A stretch of 64,000 nucleotides of DNA. Source: Anderseniella sp. (GTDB lineage: Bacteria; Pseudomonadota; Alphaproteobacteria; Rhizobiales; Aestuariivirgaceae). The position numbers and the translations under genes were made by a program. The stretch lies in NCBI GenBank assembly GCA_028289645.1, contig JANQOK010000015.1, forward strand, positions 186,001-250,000. Direction: 5' to 3'. Below the pieces are notes generated by a model. It searched no databases and was not told the DNA's origin. It saw nothing but the letters and a program-made list of their open reading frames with translations. Shown one piece after another: positions 30,377-39,192 of this stretch (positions within the stretch are counted from its first letter, which is position 1; every line of letters starts with the position of its first letter).

Positions 30377-30394
30377 TTAGGGTCCGGACCCTAA
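30377..30394. promoter_or_regulatory. Perfect 18-bp palindrome TTAGGGTCCGGACCCTAA in a divergent promoter region
   Basis: The 59-bp gap between the ubiH-type gene (minus) and the thioesterase gene (plus) contains a perfect two-fold palindrome, as expected of a site for a dimeric DNA-binding protein. It lies 19 bp upstream of the GTG and 24 bp upstream of the ATG. The binding protein is unknown. Confidence 0.55.
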
Positions 30395-30417
30395 CGGCTT
30401 TGCAGAAAGAATGTTGA

Positions 30418-31284
30418 ATGTCCGAATACGATGAAGTGGTTGCCAGTTTCAATCTTGAACGGCTGGATGACAACCTGTTCCGTAGCCGCAGTCCGCAGTT
30501 TGGCTGGCGGCGGATTTACGGCGGTTTGTCATTGTCCCACGGCCTGAGGGCCGCCCAACTGACCGTCGATGATCCGCAGCGGCAGCCGCATTCGGTACAC
30601 GGCTACTTCATCAGGCCGGGCATGCTTGGCGAACCGCTGGAGTTGCAGGTGGAACGCTTGCTGGACGGCCGTTCCATCGTCAATCGCCGGGTCACCATCA
30701 CGCAGGGCGGCAAAGCGGTGTTTTGTCTGCAGGCGTCGTTTCGAAAACCTGCGTCCGGACTGACGCACCAACCATCTATGCCGGACGCGGACCCACCGGA
30801 AAACCTGCCTGACGAAACCCGGATTGCCGAACTTTATGCATCAGACTTGTCGACCGGCACACGAACCTACCTCGCCCGCAGAAAGGTTTTCGAACTGCGG
30901 CCCGTCAACCATCGCCTGTTCATTCACCCGGACCCGCACCGCCCTGAGTCCGGCCTGACATGGGCAAGGCTTCGATCTGCGGAACTGCCGCCTGCCGACC
31001 TGTCATGGACGCTGCTGGCCTATCTGTCCGACATGACCGTGCTCAACGGCAGCCTGCATCCCCACGGCAGGAATTTCTTCGACACGGAGATCAGCATGGC
31101 AAGCCTTGATCACGGCCTCTGGATACACAATCCGCCTGACTTTTCAGACTGGCTGCTGATGAGCCACGAGGCGATGGGTAATGAAGCCGGAATGGGCCTG
31201 GGCAGGCTCAACATCTTCAACCGTGCCGGGACGCTGGCAGCCAGTGTTGTGCAGCAGGGATTCATCAAAACCAATACAGCCTAA
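30418..31284 (+). CDS. tesB: Acyl-CoA thioesterase II (TesB)
   Basis: A 288-residue double-hotdog thioesterase that hydrolyses acyl-CoA to fatty acid and CoA. Two tandem hotdog halves are recognisable: N-terminal QFGWRRIYGG and HSVHGYFIRPG, and C-terminal LAYLSDMTVLNGSLHPHG followed by SLDHGLWIHNP (Asp of the active site region in LSD). Length matches E. coli TesB. It is divergent from the ubiH-type gene across the 18-bp palindrome. No strong Shine-Dalgarno is visible. Confidence 0.93.
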   Translation: MSEYDEVVASFNLERLDDNLFRSRSPQFGWRRIYGGLSLSHGLRAAQLTVDDPQRQPHSVHGYFIRPGMLGEPLELQVERLLDGRSIVNRRVTITQGGKAVFCLQASFRKPASGLTHQPSMPDADPPENLPDETRIAELYASDLSTGTRTYLARRKVFELRPVNHRLFIHPDPHRPESGLTWARLRSAELPPADLSWTLLAYLSDMTVLNGSLHPHGRNFFDTEISMASLDHGLWIHNPPDFSDWLLMSHEAMGNEAGMGLGRLNIFNRAGTLAASVVQQGFIKTNTA

Positions 31285-31291
31285 TATTTAG

Positions 31292-31324
31292 GCAATAATA
31301 TTATATTGCATATATTTTAAGCAA
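31292..31324. promoter_or_regulatory. Candidate NtrC enhancer sites upstream of glnK
   Basis: In an AT-rich stretch, TTGC-N11-GCAA (31306-31324) fits the GC-N11-GC spacing of NtrC half-sites, and GCAATA/TATTGC (31292-31309) overlaps it as a 6-bp inverted repeat. They lie about 75-105 bp before the sigma-54 promoter, a normal enhancer distance. The match to full NtrC consensus is weak. Confidence 0.4.
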
Positions 31325-31397
31325 CAAATATGGATCGAATTTCTGGTAGGCCAGATTTTAACAAGTTAATTCAAAGAGTTACAACGAGCAAGCAGTT

Positions 31398-31413
31398 TGG
31401 CACGCCGCTTGAA
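31398..31413 (+). promoter_or_regulatory. Sigma-54 (RpoN) promoter of glnK-amtB
   Basis: TGGCACG-CCGC-TTGA matches the -24/-12 consensus TGGCACG-N4-TTGC with one change and correct spacing. It lies 63 bp upstream of the glnK ATG. glnK-amtB operons are classically driven by RpoN and NtrC under nitrogen limitation. Confidence 0.8.
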
Positions 31414-31475
31414 AAGCATCTCCACTGACGCTGCCGGCTCCAGGCCGGTGGCGATGGGTAACATGGGAGATGCAA

Positions 31476-31814
31476 ATGAAATACATCATCTCGATCATCA
31501 AGCCTCATCGGCTGGAGGAAGTGCGCGCAGCACTGTCCGCCATCGGCGTTGAGGGCATGACCGTGAGCGAGGTTAAGGGGCATGGGCGCCAGAAAGGTCA
31601 CACGGAGATCTACCGTGGTGCCGAGTACGAAGTGTCTTACCTGCCCAAGATCAAGATCGAGCTTGCACTTGAAAACAAGCTGGCAGCCAAGGCTGTGGAA
31701 ACCATCACCAAATCCGGCCGCACCGGCCAGATCGGCGACGGCAAAATATTCGTTCTGAACCTGGACAGTGCCGTGCGCATACGCACCGGCGAGTCCGGCG
31801 AAGAAGCACTGTGA
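31476..31814 (+). CDS. glnK: Nitrogen regulatory protein P-II (GlnK)
   Basis: A 112-residue P-II trimer-forming signal protein that senses 2-oxoglutarate and ATP/ADP and blocks AmtB when nitrogen is ample. Tyr51, the uridylylation site on the T-loop, is present in RGAEYEVSYLPK. The C-terminal signature TGQIGDGKIFV is complete. The ATG preceded by GGGAG at 8 bases was chosen over another ATG two codons upstream. Linked to amtB and a sigma-54 promoter, so GlnK rather than GlnB. Confidence 0.96.
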   Translation: MKYIISIIKPHRLEEVRAALSAIGVEGMTVSEVKGHGRQKGHTEIYRGAEYEVSYLPKIKIELALENKLAAKAVETITKSGRTGQIGDGKIFVLNLDSAVRIRTGESGEEAL

Positions 31815-31825
31815 GGGCAACCAAC

Positions 31826-33151
31826 ATGAAGCTTTATCAAAAATTCGCACTGGCCGGAGCACTGGCAATTGCCGCAGTTGCAGGCAGCGACGCTGCGTTC
31901 GCGCAGGCCAGCACCGAAGCCACCGAAGATGTAAAGTATATCTTCTCAACCTTGCTGTTCCTCATCGGCGGCTTTCTGGTCATGTTCATGGCGGCTGGTT
32001 TCGCCATGCTCGAGGCCGGCCTGGTACGGTCCAAGAACGTGTCCATGCAATGCCTCAAGAACATCAGCCTGTACTCGGTTGCCGGACTTATGTTCTGGGT
32101 CGTCGGCTACAACCTGATGTATGACGGGGTTACCGCCGGCAGCGGTTGGATCGGCACTCCAACACCGAAAGTGATTCCGGCGACCGATGCCGATCCCGGC
32201 TCTTATGCCGCTGGCTCGGACTGGTTCTTCCAGATGGTGTTCTGCGCCGCCACCGCGTCGATCGTGTCGGGAACCATTGCTGAACGCATCAAGTTCTGGC
32301 CGTTTCTCATTTTCACAGCGATCCTGACCGGTATCATCTATCCGATTCAGGGCAGCTGGGAATGGGGCGCAGGCTGGCTCGACGGCATCGGTTTTTCTGA
32401 CTTTGCCGGATCGACACTGGTCCACTCCACTGGTGGCTGGGCAGCGCTCATGGGAGCCATTATCCTCGGCGCCCGGGCCGGAAAGTATGGCGAAGACGGC
32501 CGTATCAACCCGATCCCCGGTTCAAGCATTCCGCTGGCAACGCTCGGCACGTTCATCCTGTGGTTCGGCTGGTTCGGCTTCAATGGCGGTTCGCAGCTCG
32601 CCATGGGAACGATTTCCGATGCCTCGTCGGTTTCGCGCATTTTCGTGAACACCAACCTGGCGGCGGCAGCCGGCGTTGTCGTGGTCGTCGTGCTGACCCA
32701 GATCGTGTACAAGAAAATCGACGTCACTCTGGCACTCAATGGTGCCTTGGCGGGCCTCGTCGCGATTACCGCGGAACCGCTGACGCCGTCGCCGATCATG
32801 GCCATCATTATTGGCGGCATCGGCGGTGCGATCGTGGTGTTCACCGTTCCCCTGCTTGACAAGCTGAAGATCGACGATGTGGTCGGTGCCATCCCGGTGC
32901 ACCTGTTCGCCGGCATCTGGGGCACCATGGCCGTGCCTTTGACCAATGGCGATGCAACCTTCTACGCCCAGGCAGTCGGCGTTATTGCCGTCGGCATCTT
33001 CGTGTCGGTGGCAAGTGCCGCCGTCTGGCTGATCCTGAAGTCGACCATCGGCATCAGAGTGAGCCCCGAAGAGGAACTTGAAGGTCTCGACAAGGGCGAG
33101 GTAGGCGTTGAGGCCTATCCGGAATTTGCCCGCGGCGGATCCGCAATCTAG
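31826..33151 (+). CDS. amtB: Ammonium transporter AmtB
   Basis: Inner-membrane ammonium channel of 441 residues. A cleavable signal peptide (MKLYQKFALAGALAIAAVAG, cut near AFAQ) is followed by about eleven transmembrane helices. The family's DFAGSTLVHSTGGWAAL block carries the first pore His, and HLFAGIWGTMAVPL the second. GAGGG eight bases before the ATG decides the start. It forms an operon with glnK (11-bp gap) and is followed by a strong terminator. The C-terminal tail contains the GlnK-responsive GLDKGEVGVEAYPEF. Confidence 0.97.
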   Translation: MKLYQKFALAGALAIAAVAGSDAAFAQASTEATEDVKYIFSTLLFLIGGFLVMFMAAGFAMLEAGLVRSKNVSMQCLKNISLYSVAGLMFWVVGYNLMYDGVTAGSGWIGTPTPKVIPATDADPGSYAAGSDWFFQMVFCAATASIVSGTIAERIKFWPFLIFTAILTGIIYPIQGSWEWGAGWLDGIGFSDFAGSTLVHSTGGWAALMGAIILGARAGKYGEDGRINPIPGSSIPLATLGTFILWFGWFGFNGGSQLAMGTISDASSVSRIFVNTNLAAAAGVVVVVVLTQIVYKKIDVTLALNGALAGLVAITAEPLTPSPIMAIIIGGIGGAIVVFTVPLLDKLKIDDVVGAIPVHLFAGIWGTMAVPLTNGDATFYAQAVGVIAVGIFVSVASAAVWLILKSTIGIRVSPEEELEGLDKGEVGVEAYPEFARGGSAI

Positions 33152-33194
33152 ATCCTGCAACATAGCCCGGACGTCATCGCTGACGTTCGAATTC

Positions 33195-33227
33195 ACCCCG
33201 GAAGCAGGTCTGCTTCCGGGGTTTTTC
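33195..33227 (+). terminator. Intrinsic terminator of glnK-amtB
   Basis: A 13-bp stem ACCCCGGAAGCAG/CTGCTTCCGGGGT ends in TTTTTC, 43 bp beyond the amtB stop. It separates the nitrogen operon from ftsK. Confidence 0.9.
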
Positions 33228-33249
33228 ATTATCCGCATCCGGTCAAAAC

Positions 33250-33264
33250 TTAACGACAACTTAA
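33250..33264. promoter_or_regulatory. Perfect CtrA-type site TTAA-N7-TTAA upstream of ftsK
   Basis: TTAACGACAACTTAA matches the full CtrA binding consensus (TTAA-N7-TTAA, followed by C). It lies 94 bp before the ftsK ATG. CtrA is the alphaproteobacterial cell-cycle response regulator. Function here is inferred from sequence and location only. Confidence 0.6.
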
Positions 33265-33357
33265 CCATGCCCGGCCCACAATCGCCGCAAAATGTTCTTG
33301 TTGCGGCTGAAGCCCGCTTTTCAGCCAGTTGATCTGCGTATAACCGGAAGTTCCAAT

Positions 33358-35961
33358 ATGCCTCGAAGCCGTACCGCGAAACCTGCCCAGGCAACCATTC
33401 CACAGGGGCTGAAACTGTTTGTCCGCCGGCGGGTTATGGAACTGCAGGGCCTGGTGCTGCTGGGTTGCCTAGTGGCACTGACCGTCGCCCTGGCGACGTG
33501 GTCATCCAGCGACCCGTCGTGGAGCAACGCAGTTGAAACCCATGTCCGCAATGCGCTGGGCTATCCCGGCGCGATCATCTCCGACAAGCTGATCAGCTGG
33601 TTCGCCCTGTCCAACTCGGTGATCATCGGCATTCCGGCATTCTGGGCCATCACCCTGATCTCCCATAACCGGCTCGGCAACTGGCAGACCCGAGCGCCGT
33701 CCTGGTTCGCCGCCATTGTGTCGTCCGCCATTGTGCTTGCGTTTCTGCCGATCTCCGACAACTGGCCGATTGGTCCGGGTTTCGGCGGCGTTGTCGGTGA
33801 CAGCGGCGCCATGCTGTTGACCTCCTTGCCGCGCGTCTTGGGGTTTGGCTCGATTGCCACATTTGCCGGTTTCACCCTTGCCTTGACGGTATTTGTCTGG
33901 ACTGCGCTGCTGGCGCTGGGCAGCTCTCCGTCGCAGGCGCTGCGCGCATTGAAATCGATCAAGAAGCCAACTGTCATGATCGGCTCGACAGCGCTCAATG
34001 TATCGACCCGTCTCGCCCACAGCGTCGGCAGCCTGCGCGACCGCTACCAGGCCGAAGAAGATGAAGAACCGGCAAGGCCACGGCGCCGGCTGGCTGAAAA
34101 CCTGCGGCGCGAACCTGAAGCGGAGCGCGAAACCGGCCTGCTGAGCCGCTTGAAGAACCGCAGACAGGCGGCGCAGGCCGACCCCGGTTCAGACCCTGAG
34201 GCAAAACCCATCCCGGCATTTCTGGCCAGAAGCGCGCCGCTGAGCGACAACCGCATCGAACCCCGGCTCAGCCGTACCGATCCTGCCGACCAGGCCGCCG
34301 CCGTCGAGCCATCTCTCGATGTTCCCGCCAAGCCGACAGGAATCGCCGCACCCCCGGCGCCCGCCAGCCGGGTTCAGCCGGCAGCCAAACCGGTCAAGCA
34401 GGGGTCGCGGATTGCCAAGGACATGCAGCCCGACATGCTGCCGAACAATGGCGAATTCCAGCTGCCGCCGCTCAGCCTGCTGGCGGAACCTGACATGTCC
34501 GGTCAGACCACTCAGCTGTCTGCCGATGCCCTGGAGCAGAACGCCCGCATGCTGGAAGGCGTGCTTGAGGATTTCGGTATTCGCGGCGAAATCATCAATG
34601 TCCGGCCCGGCCCGGTGGTCACCTTGTACGAACTCGAGCCGGCACCCGGCATCAAGTCATCCCGTGTCATCGGCCTGGCCGACGATATCGCCCGTTCAAT
34701 GTGCGCCATTTCAGTTCGCGTCGCGGTCGTCCCGGGGCGCAACGCCATCGGCATCGAAATGCCCAATTCGAACCGCGAAACCGTCTACCTCCGTGAGTTG
34801 CTGGCTTCCCGGGACTTCGAGAAGACCAAACAGAAGCTGGCCATGGCGCTCGGCAAGGACATTGGCGGCGAACCGAACCTTGCCGATCTGGCCCGCATGC
34901 CGCATCTGCTGATCGCCGGTACGACCGGATCCGGTAAGTCGGTCGGCATCAACACCATGATACTGTCGCTGCTGTTCAGGCTGCCGCCTGACAAGTGCAA
35001 GCTGATCATGATCGATCCGAAGATGCTTGAACTGTCAGTCTATGAGGGCATACCGCACCTGCTCGCGCCAGTGGTGACCGACCCCCACAAGGCGGTTGTC
35101 TCGCTGAAATGGGCGGTCCGCGAAATGGAAGAGCGCTATCGCAAGATGTCCAAGCTCGGCGTGCGCAATATCGACGGCTACAATGCCCGCGCCGAGAAGG
35201 CGACGAAAAAGGGCGAAGTGTTCACCCGCCAGATCCAGACCGGATTCGATCCGGAAACCGGCGCGCCGATCTATGAAGAAGAGCAGATGGACCTGTCGCC
35301 ACTGCCCTACATCGTTGTCATCATCGATGAAATGGCCGACCTGATGATGGTGGCCGGAAAAGACATCGAAGGCGCCGTGCAACGCCTGGCGCAGATGGCA
35401 CGTGCGGCCGGCATTCATGTCATCATGGCCACCCAGCGCCCGTCGGTGGATGTCATTACCGGCACCATCAAGGCCAACTTCCCGACCCGCATCAGCTTCC
35501 AGGTCACGTCCAAGATCGACAGCCGGACCATTCTGGGCGAACAGGGTGCCGAACAACTGCTCGGCCAGGGCGACAATCTGTTCATGGCCGGAGGCGGGCG
35601 CATCTCGCGGCTGCATGCGCCGTTTGTATCGGATGATGAAGTCGAACAGGTGGTTGCCTATCTCAAAACCCAGGGTGCACCGGATTATGTCGACGCTGTT
35701 ACCGAAGACACCGGCGACGACGGCGGCGGTGGATTCGACGGTGGCGCCCCGGGCGGCAATTCCGGCGACGAGCAGTATGACAAGGCCGTTGCCGTTGTGC
35801 TGCGCGACCGCAAGGTTTCCACCAGCTATATCCAGCGCAGATTGTCCATCGGCTACAACAAGGCGGCCAGCCTGATCGAACGCATGGAGGACGAAGGCCT
35901 GATTTCTGCTGCGAATCATGCCGGCAAGCGTGAAATACTGGTCGGCGAGGACATGGGCTGA
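33358..35961 (+). CDS. ftsK: DNA translocase FtsK
   Basis: FtsK pumps DNA at the division septum and activates XerCD at dif to resolve chromosome dimers. The 867-residue protein has four or five N-terminal transmembrane helices (about residues 25-185), a Pro/Ala-rich charged linker (about 220-370), the RecA-like motor with Walker A GTTGSGKS (about 521-528) and Walker [11 protein letters not shown] (about 652-660), and the C-terminal gamma winged helix (about 800-867; [20 protein letters not shown]) that reads KOPS. GGAAG eight bases before the ATG fixes the start. The upstream CtrA-type site suggests cell-cycle control. Confidence 0.96.
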   Translation: MPRSRTAKPAQATIPQGLKLFVRRRVMELQGLVLLGCLVALTVALATWSSSDPSWSNAVETHVRNALGYPGAIISDKLISWFALSNSVIIGIPAFWAITLISHNRLGNWQTRAPSWFAAIVSSAIVLAFLPISDNWPIGPGFGGVVGDSGAMLLTSLPRVLGFGSIATFAGFTLALTVFVWTALLALGSSPSQALRALKSIKKPTVMIGSTALNVSTRLAHSVGSLRDRYQAEEDEEPARPRRRLAENLRREPEAERETGLLSRLKNRRQAAQADPGSDPEAKPIPAFLARSAPLSDNRIEPRLSRTDPADQAAAVEPSLDVPAKPTGIAAPPAPASRVQPAAKPVKQGSRIAKDMQPDMLPNNGEFQLPPLSLLAEPDMSGQTTQLSADALEQNARMLEGVLEDFGIRGEIINVRPGPVVTLYELEPAPGIKSSRVIGLADDIARSMCAISVRVAVVPGRNAIGIEMPNSNRETVYLRELLASRDFEKTKQKLAMALGKDIGGEPNLADLARMPHLLIAGTTGSGKSVGINTMILSLLFRLPPDKCKLIMIDPKMLELSVYEGIPHLLAPVVTDPHKAVVSLKWAVREMEERYRKMSKLGVRNIDGYNARAEKATKKGEVFTRQIQTGFDPETGAPIYEEEQMDLSPLPYIVVIIDEMADLMMVAGKDIEGAVQRLAQMARAAGIHVIMATQRPSVDVITGTIKANFPTRISFQVTSKIDSRTILGEQGAEQLLGQGDNLFMAGGGRISRLHAPFVSDDEVEQVVAYLKTQGAPDYVDAVTEDTGDDGGGGFDGGAPGGNSGDEQYDKAVAVVLRDRKVSTSYIQRRLSIGYNKAASLIERMEDEGLISAANHAGKREILVGEDMG

Positions 35962-36075
35962 TCAAGGTCAGAACACGCAAATCTTATCTATCCCGCCCCA
36001 TTGTCGCCGTGTTACACGCAGATGAAGACATATCTTTTCCGGCAAATTGCCGCCGAATCCACTGGAGGACATCCG

Positions 36076-36738
36076 TTGACTAAGAAATCCGCGCGCCTTG
36101 CTTTTTTCATGGGTCTCTGCCTGCTGGCCCCGGTCGTGACCGTGGTGCCGGGAAATCCGGGCGTGGCGCAGGCTGCAGCACAATTGTCGGAAGAACAAAA
36201 CGAAGCGGTCACGCACCTCAATACCTACCTGAATGAAATCGTGAACATGAAGGGCGAATTCACCCAGACCAGCCCACGCGGACAGGTCGCCAACGGCGTT
36301 TTCTACATTTCAAAGCCCGGCAAGATGCGTTTTGAATATGCCCCGCCCAGCCCGCTGCTGGTTGTCTCGGACGGCCGCTGGGTCACGGTGAAGAACACCA
36401 AGCGCAAAAAGGACGACCAGTATCCGCTGTCGGCAACGCCGCTCAAACTGGTGCTGGCCGGCGAAGTCAATCTGTTCGAGCAGGCCGTCATCCTGAAAGT
36501 TGAATCCCAGGACAATCTGATAGCCGTCACCATGGAAGAAAAAGACCAGCTTGTCGCCGGACAGCTGACCATGGTCTTCGACCGCGAGGCCAACGACCTC
36601 GTTCAGTGGATAATCCTTGACGGCAAGGGCCAGCGCACAACGGTTCAGCTGACCAATGTGGACAAGGAAGTTGAACCGGATCCAAAGCTTTTCGTGGTCA
36701 AGCGCTCCAGGGAACGCAAGGTAGGCTCTGATCGTTAG
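36076..36738 (+). CDS. lolA: LolA-like outer-membrane lipoprotein carrier
   Basis: Periplasmic chaperone that takes lipoproteins from LolCDE to the outer membrane. From the TTG the protein has 220 residues with a Sec signal peptide (KKSAR, then AFFMGLCLLAPVV, cut near AQA) and the LolA-type core MKGEFTQTSPRG, GVFYISKPGKMRFEY and SDGRWVTV. The TTG is preferred because GGAGGA lies seven bases upstream; an ATG 18 codons earlier has no Shine-Dalgarno and would bury the signal peptide. It follows ftsK, as in many Rhizobiales, and its stop overlaps the xthA start. Confidence 0.9.
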   Translation: MTKKSARLAFFMGLCLLAPVVTVVPGNPGVAQAAAQLSEEQNEAVTHLNTYLNEIVNMKGEFTQTSPRGQVANGVFYISKPGKMRFEYAPPSPLLVVSDGRWVTVKNTKRKKDDQYPLSATPLKLVLAGEVNLFEQAVILKVESQDNLIAVTMEEKDQLVAGQLTMVFDREANDLVQWIILDGKGQRTTVQLTNVDKEVEPDPKLFVVKRSRERKVGSDR

Positions 36739-37541
36739 TGTCAACCTTGAGGATCGCCACCTGGAATATCAATTCGGTGCGGTTGCGGGCTGGGCTTGTA
36801 AACCGGTTACTTGAGGAACACCAGCCGGACATCGTCTGCCTGCAGGAAACCAAGTGTCCGCCGGGCCAGTTCCCGACATCCGAGTTTGCCCCTCTTGGCT
36901 ATGAGCACATTGCCGAGAACGGCCTGTCAGGCCATCACGGGGTTGCCATCATCTCGCGCGTCCCGTTCGACCATATGGAGGTTCATCGGTTTTGCGGGCA
37001 GAACGACGGTCGCCATGTCAGCATCCGGCTGGCAGACAGGAACCTGACCGTGCACAGTCTTTACATTCCAGCCGGCGGCGATGACCCGAACCCTGACACC
37101 AATCCGAAGTTCGGCCACAAGCTGGCGTTTCTCGACGAGATGAAGAACTGGACATCGACGCATGTGGCCAACGGCAACGGCGACCACGTGTTCACCGGTG
37201 ATTTCAACGTCGCCCCGCTTGAGAGCGATGTCTGGTCACACAAGCAGCTGCTGAAGATTGTCTCTCACACGCCCCAGGAAACCGAGCGGCTGCTCGACAT
37301 CCAAGCCACCTGCAACCTGCATGACCCGATCCGGGCCGAAATGCCGGAACCGAACAAGATCTATTCATGGTGGAGCTACAGGTCGCGCGACTGGCAGGCT
37401 TCAGACCGCGGCCGGCGGCTCGACCACGTCTGGGTTTCGCAAGGCCTGACGGAAAAGTGCAGCAACGCAGCGATTCTGAAGGACGTGCGTGGCTGGGAAC
37501 GCCCGTCAGACCACGTACCTGTCCTGGTTGACATCGCCTGA
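36738..37541 (+). CDS. xthA: Exodeoxyribonuclease III (AP endonuclease)
   Basis: Mg-dependent 3'-5' exonuclease and AP endonuclease of base-excision repair. Motifs of the exonuclease-endonuclease-phosphatase fold are in order: TWNINSVR at the start, QETK near residue 36, GDFNVAP near 155, and terminal SDHVPVLVDI. Length 267 is normal. The GTG start overlaps the last base of the lolA stop, implying an operon ftsK-lolA-xthA. A 44-bp tandem repeat array follows directly. Confidence 0.95.
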   Translation: MSTLRIATWNINSVRLRAGLVNRLLEEHQPDIVCLQETKCPPGQFPTSEFAPLGYEHIAENGLSGHHGVAIISRVPFDHMEVHRFCGQNDGRHVSIRLADRNLTVHSLYIPAGGDDPNPDTNPKFGHKLAFLDEMKNWTSTHVANGNGDHVFTGDFNVAPLESDVWSHKQLLKIVSHTPQETERLLDIQATCNLHDPIRAEMPEPNKIYSWWSYRSRDWQASDRGRRLDHVWVSQGLTEKCSNAAILKDVRGWERPSDHVPVLVDIA

Positions 37542-37582
37542 CCTGCGGCTCACATCGGCCCGCCCGGTAAGCAAGTTCTGAA

Positions 37583-37750
37583 GAACGGCCCATCGGAGAT
37601 GGATAAGCTGTTCGACTCCACAAAGAGCACGACCCATCGAGGATGGATAAGCTGTTCGACTCCACAAAGAGCACGGCCCATCGAAGATGGACAAGCTGTT
37701 CGATCCCGCAAAAAGAACGGCCCATCGAGGATGCACAAGCTGTTCGATCC
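37583..37750. repeat. Tandem array of a 44-bp repeat (about 3.8 copies)
   Basis: Four successive copies begin at 37583, 37627, 37671 and 37715; the CCCATCG core recurs at exactly 44-bp spacing (37589, 37633, 37677, 37721). Shared core: CCCATCG, then GATGGATAAGCTGTTCGA with few changes. Copies 1 and 2 differ at about 4 of 44 positions. There are no unique spacers, so this is a minisatellite and not CRISPR. It fills the gap between convergent xthA and the cNMP-binding gene. All three minus frames stay open through it because 44 is not a multiple of three, but no gene is implied. Confidence 0.9.
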
Positions 37751-37764
37751 TGATCAGGGATGCA

Positions 37765-38253
37765 TCAGGTCTTTTCTTCTTCGCTGAGCAGTTCCTCCAG
37801 CGGCGAAACCTCGAACCTCGTCTGCACCTCGCTCAGTTCGCCGGAACACACCGCAAGCTGGCGGTTGAGCACCTCGAGCACCTGCATGCCGACTTCCGGA
37901 AACTCTCCGCACAATCTCATGAACACCGACTGCTCGATGACGATGGCCTCGATCTCGGTCTTTGCGTTCAGGGTTACCTGGCGCGCAATGCCGGCAATCA
38001 GGGACTGCTCGCCAAACATGGCGCCGGGTCCCGCCAGCGCCAGCACACCGCCGGTCTCAGGATCAATGACCACGCCTTCCCCCTGCTTGATGATCAGCGC
38101 GTTGGTCGACGGATCGCCCGCCTCGAACACCGTGCGTCCGGCCGGAACGATCAGTTCATCCGACGAAAACACCAGCGTCTGCAGGTGTGCCTCATCCACA
38201 CCTGCAAACAACGGCATCTGTTTCAACAGATCAACGGCGGAGCGCACGCCCAT
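37765..38253 (-). CDS. Cyclic nucleotide-binding domain protein without DNA-binding domain
   Basis: A 162-residue protein with one Crp/Fnr-type cNMP-binding fold (about residues 10-125; PLFAGVDEAHLQTL, FEAGDPSTNALIIKQGEG, GAMFGEQSLIAG) and a short acidic C-terminal tail. The helix-turn-helix of Crp is absent, so it is not a transcription factor by itself. The ligand-pocket FGEQSLI resembles the phosphate-binding cassette, but the Arg typical for cAMP binding is not clear. It stands next to the response regulator gene on the same strand with a 166-bp gap. Role unknown. Confidence 0.85.
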   Translation of the reverse strand: MGVRSAVDLLKQMPLFAGVDEAHLQTLVFSSDELIVPAGRTVFEAGDPSTNALIIKQGEGVVIDPETGGVLALAGPGAMFGEQSLIAGIARQVTLNAKTEIEAIVIEQSVFMRLCGEFPEVGMQVLEVLNRQLAVCSGELSEVQTRFEVSPLEELLSEEEKT

Positions 38254-38407
38254 AAATCAGCCTGTCGGTATTTGGTCCCACTTGCATCAGGCTGCCTGCC
38301 GCCTACTGCGGTCAAGGGGCAAACACCTGATTTTCAAGTGGTATAGCAATTTAATGGCCCAAAATGAACCCGTGACACGATCCGTGTACTTAGTGAATCC
38401 TGACCCC

Positions 38408-38422
38408 AGGGTCCGGATTCTA
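38408..38422. repeat. GGGTCCGGA motif copy at the response-regulator stop
   Basis: AGGGTCCGGATTCTA overlaps the TAG stop of the response regulator (minus) and lies in its 3' flank. It is the least conserved of the four copies. Confidence 0.45.
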
Positions 38423-39106
38423 GGGAACCAGTTTGTATCCGCCGGCCTCGGTGACCAGCAACTGGGCATGGGACGGATCGGCCTCGATCTTCTGGCGCAG
38501 GCGGTAGATATGGGTCTCCAGCGTGTGGGTCGTCACGCCGGCATTGTATCCCCAGACCTCGTGCAGCAGCACGTCCCTGCCGATGACCTGGTCTCCGGCC
38601 CGGTACAGAAACTTCAGGATCGAGGTCTCTTTCTCGGTCAGCCGGATTTTCCTGTTGTCATCCTGCATCAAAAGCTTCGCACTGGGCTTGAACGTGTAGG
38701 GCCCGATTTTGAAAACCGCGTCTTCGCTCTGCTCGTGCTGACGCAGCTGTGACCGGATCCGGGCGAGCAGAACCGCAAACTTGAACGGCTTGATCACATA
38801 GTCGTTGGCGCCGGCGTCCAGGCCAAGAATCGTATCGGCATCAGAACTTTCGGCGGTCAGCATGATCACCGGACCGCGATATCCGTTCTTGCGCATGATC
38901 TTGCACGCTTCGCGGCCGTCCAGGTCCGGCATGTTCACGTCCAGGATAACCAGGTCAACCAGTTCGGATTTCAAATGATTGACTGCGGGCAACCCGCCAT
39001 TTACTGCCGTCACAGAAAAATCGTCGTGCAGGGAAAACTGCTCAACAATGGTCTCGCGCAGGGCATCGTCGTCATCGACAACGAGAATCTTCTTTTTGGT
39101 ACTCAT
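38420..39106 (-). CDS. OmpR-family response regulator, CenR-like
   Basis: Two-component regulator of 228 residues. The receiver domain has the acidic pocket DDDD (11-14), phospho-acceptor Asp56 in LVILDVNMPD, Thr84 and Lys106 (VIKPF). The C-terminal winged helix (about 130-228) has RLTEKETSILKFLYRA and GVTTHTLETHIYRLRQKIE. Overall it resembles CenR, the essential envelope regulator of Caulobacter and Brucella; this is from memory of the family, not an alignment. No histidine kinase gene is adjacent. It is divergent from the L,D-transpeptidase gene, a cell-wall gene, which suits an envelope regulator. Confidence 0.9.
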   Translation of the reverse strand: MSTKKKILVVDDDDALRETIVEQFSLHDDFSVTAVNGGLPAVNHLKSELVDLVILDVNMPDLDGREACKIMRKNGYRGPVIMLTAESSDADTILGLDAGANDYVIKPFKFAVLLARIRSQLRQHEQSEDAVFKIGPYTFKPSAKLLMQDDNRKIRLTEKETSILKFLYRAGDQVIGRDVLLHEVWGYNAGVTTHTLETHIYRLRQKIEADPSHAQLLVTEAGGYKLVP

Positions 39107-39192
39107 AAGTCATGTAGTCCTGATGGAATTGTCAATTGCAAATGACTTTAGTTTGATGCCGTGTGCTTTGCAAAGGGCAACAGGGATCACGC

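Noticed and set aside
37204-37736. Minus-strand frames through the 44-bp repeats as a repeat-containing protein
   Set aside because: All three frames stay open because the repeat lacks stops, and no start or domain supports translation.
37583-37750. CRISPR array
   Set aside because: Repeats are contiguous with a 44-bp period and no unique spacers; no cas genes are present.
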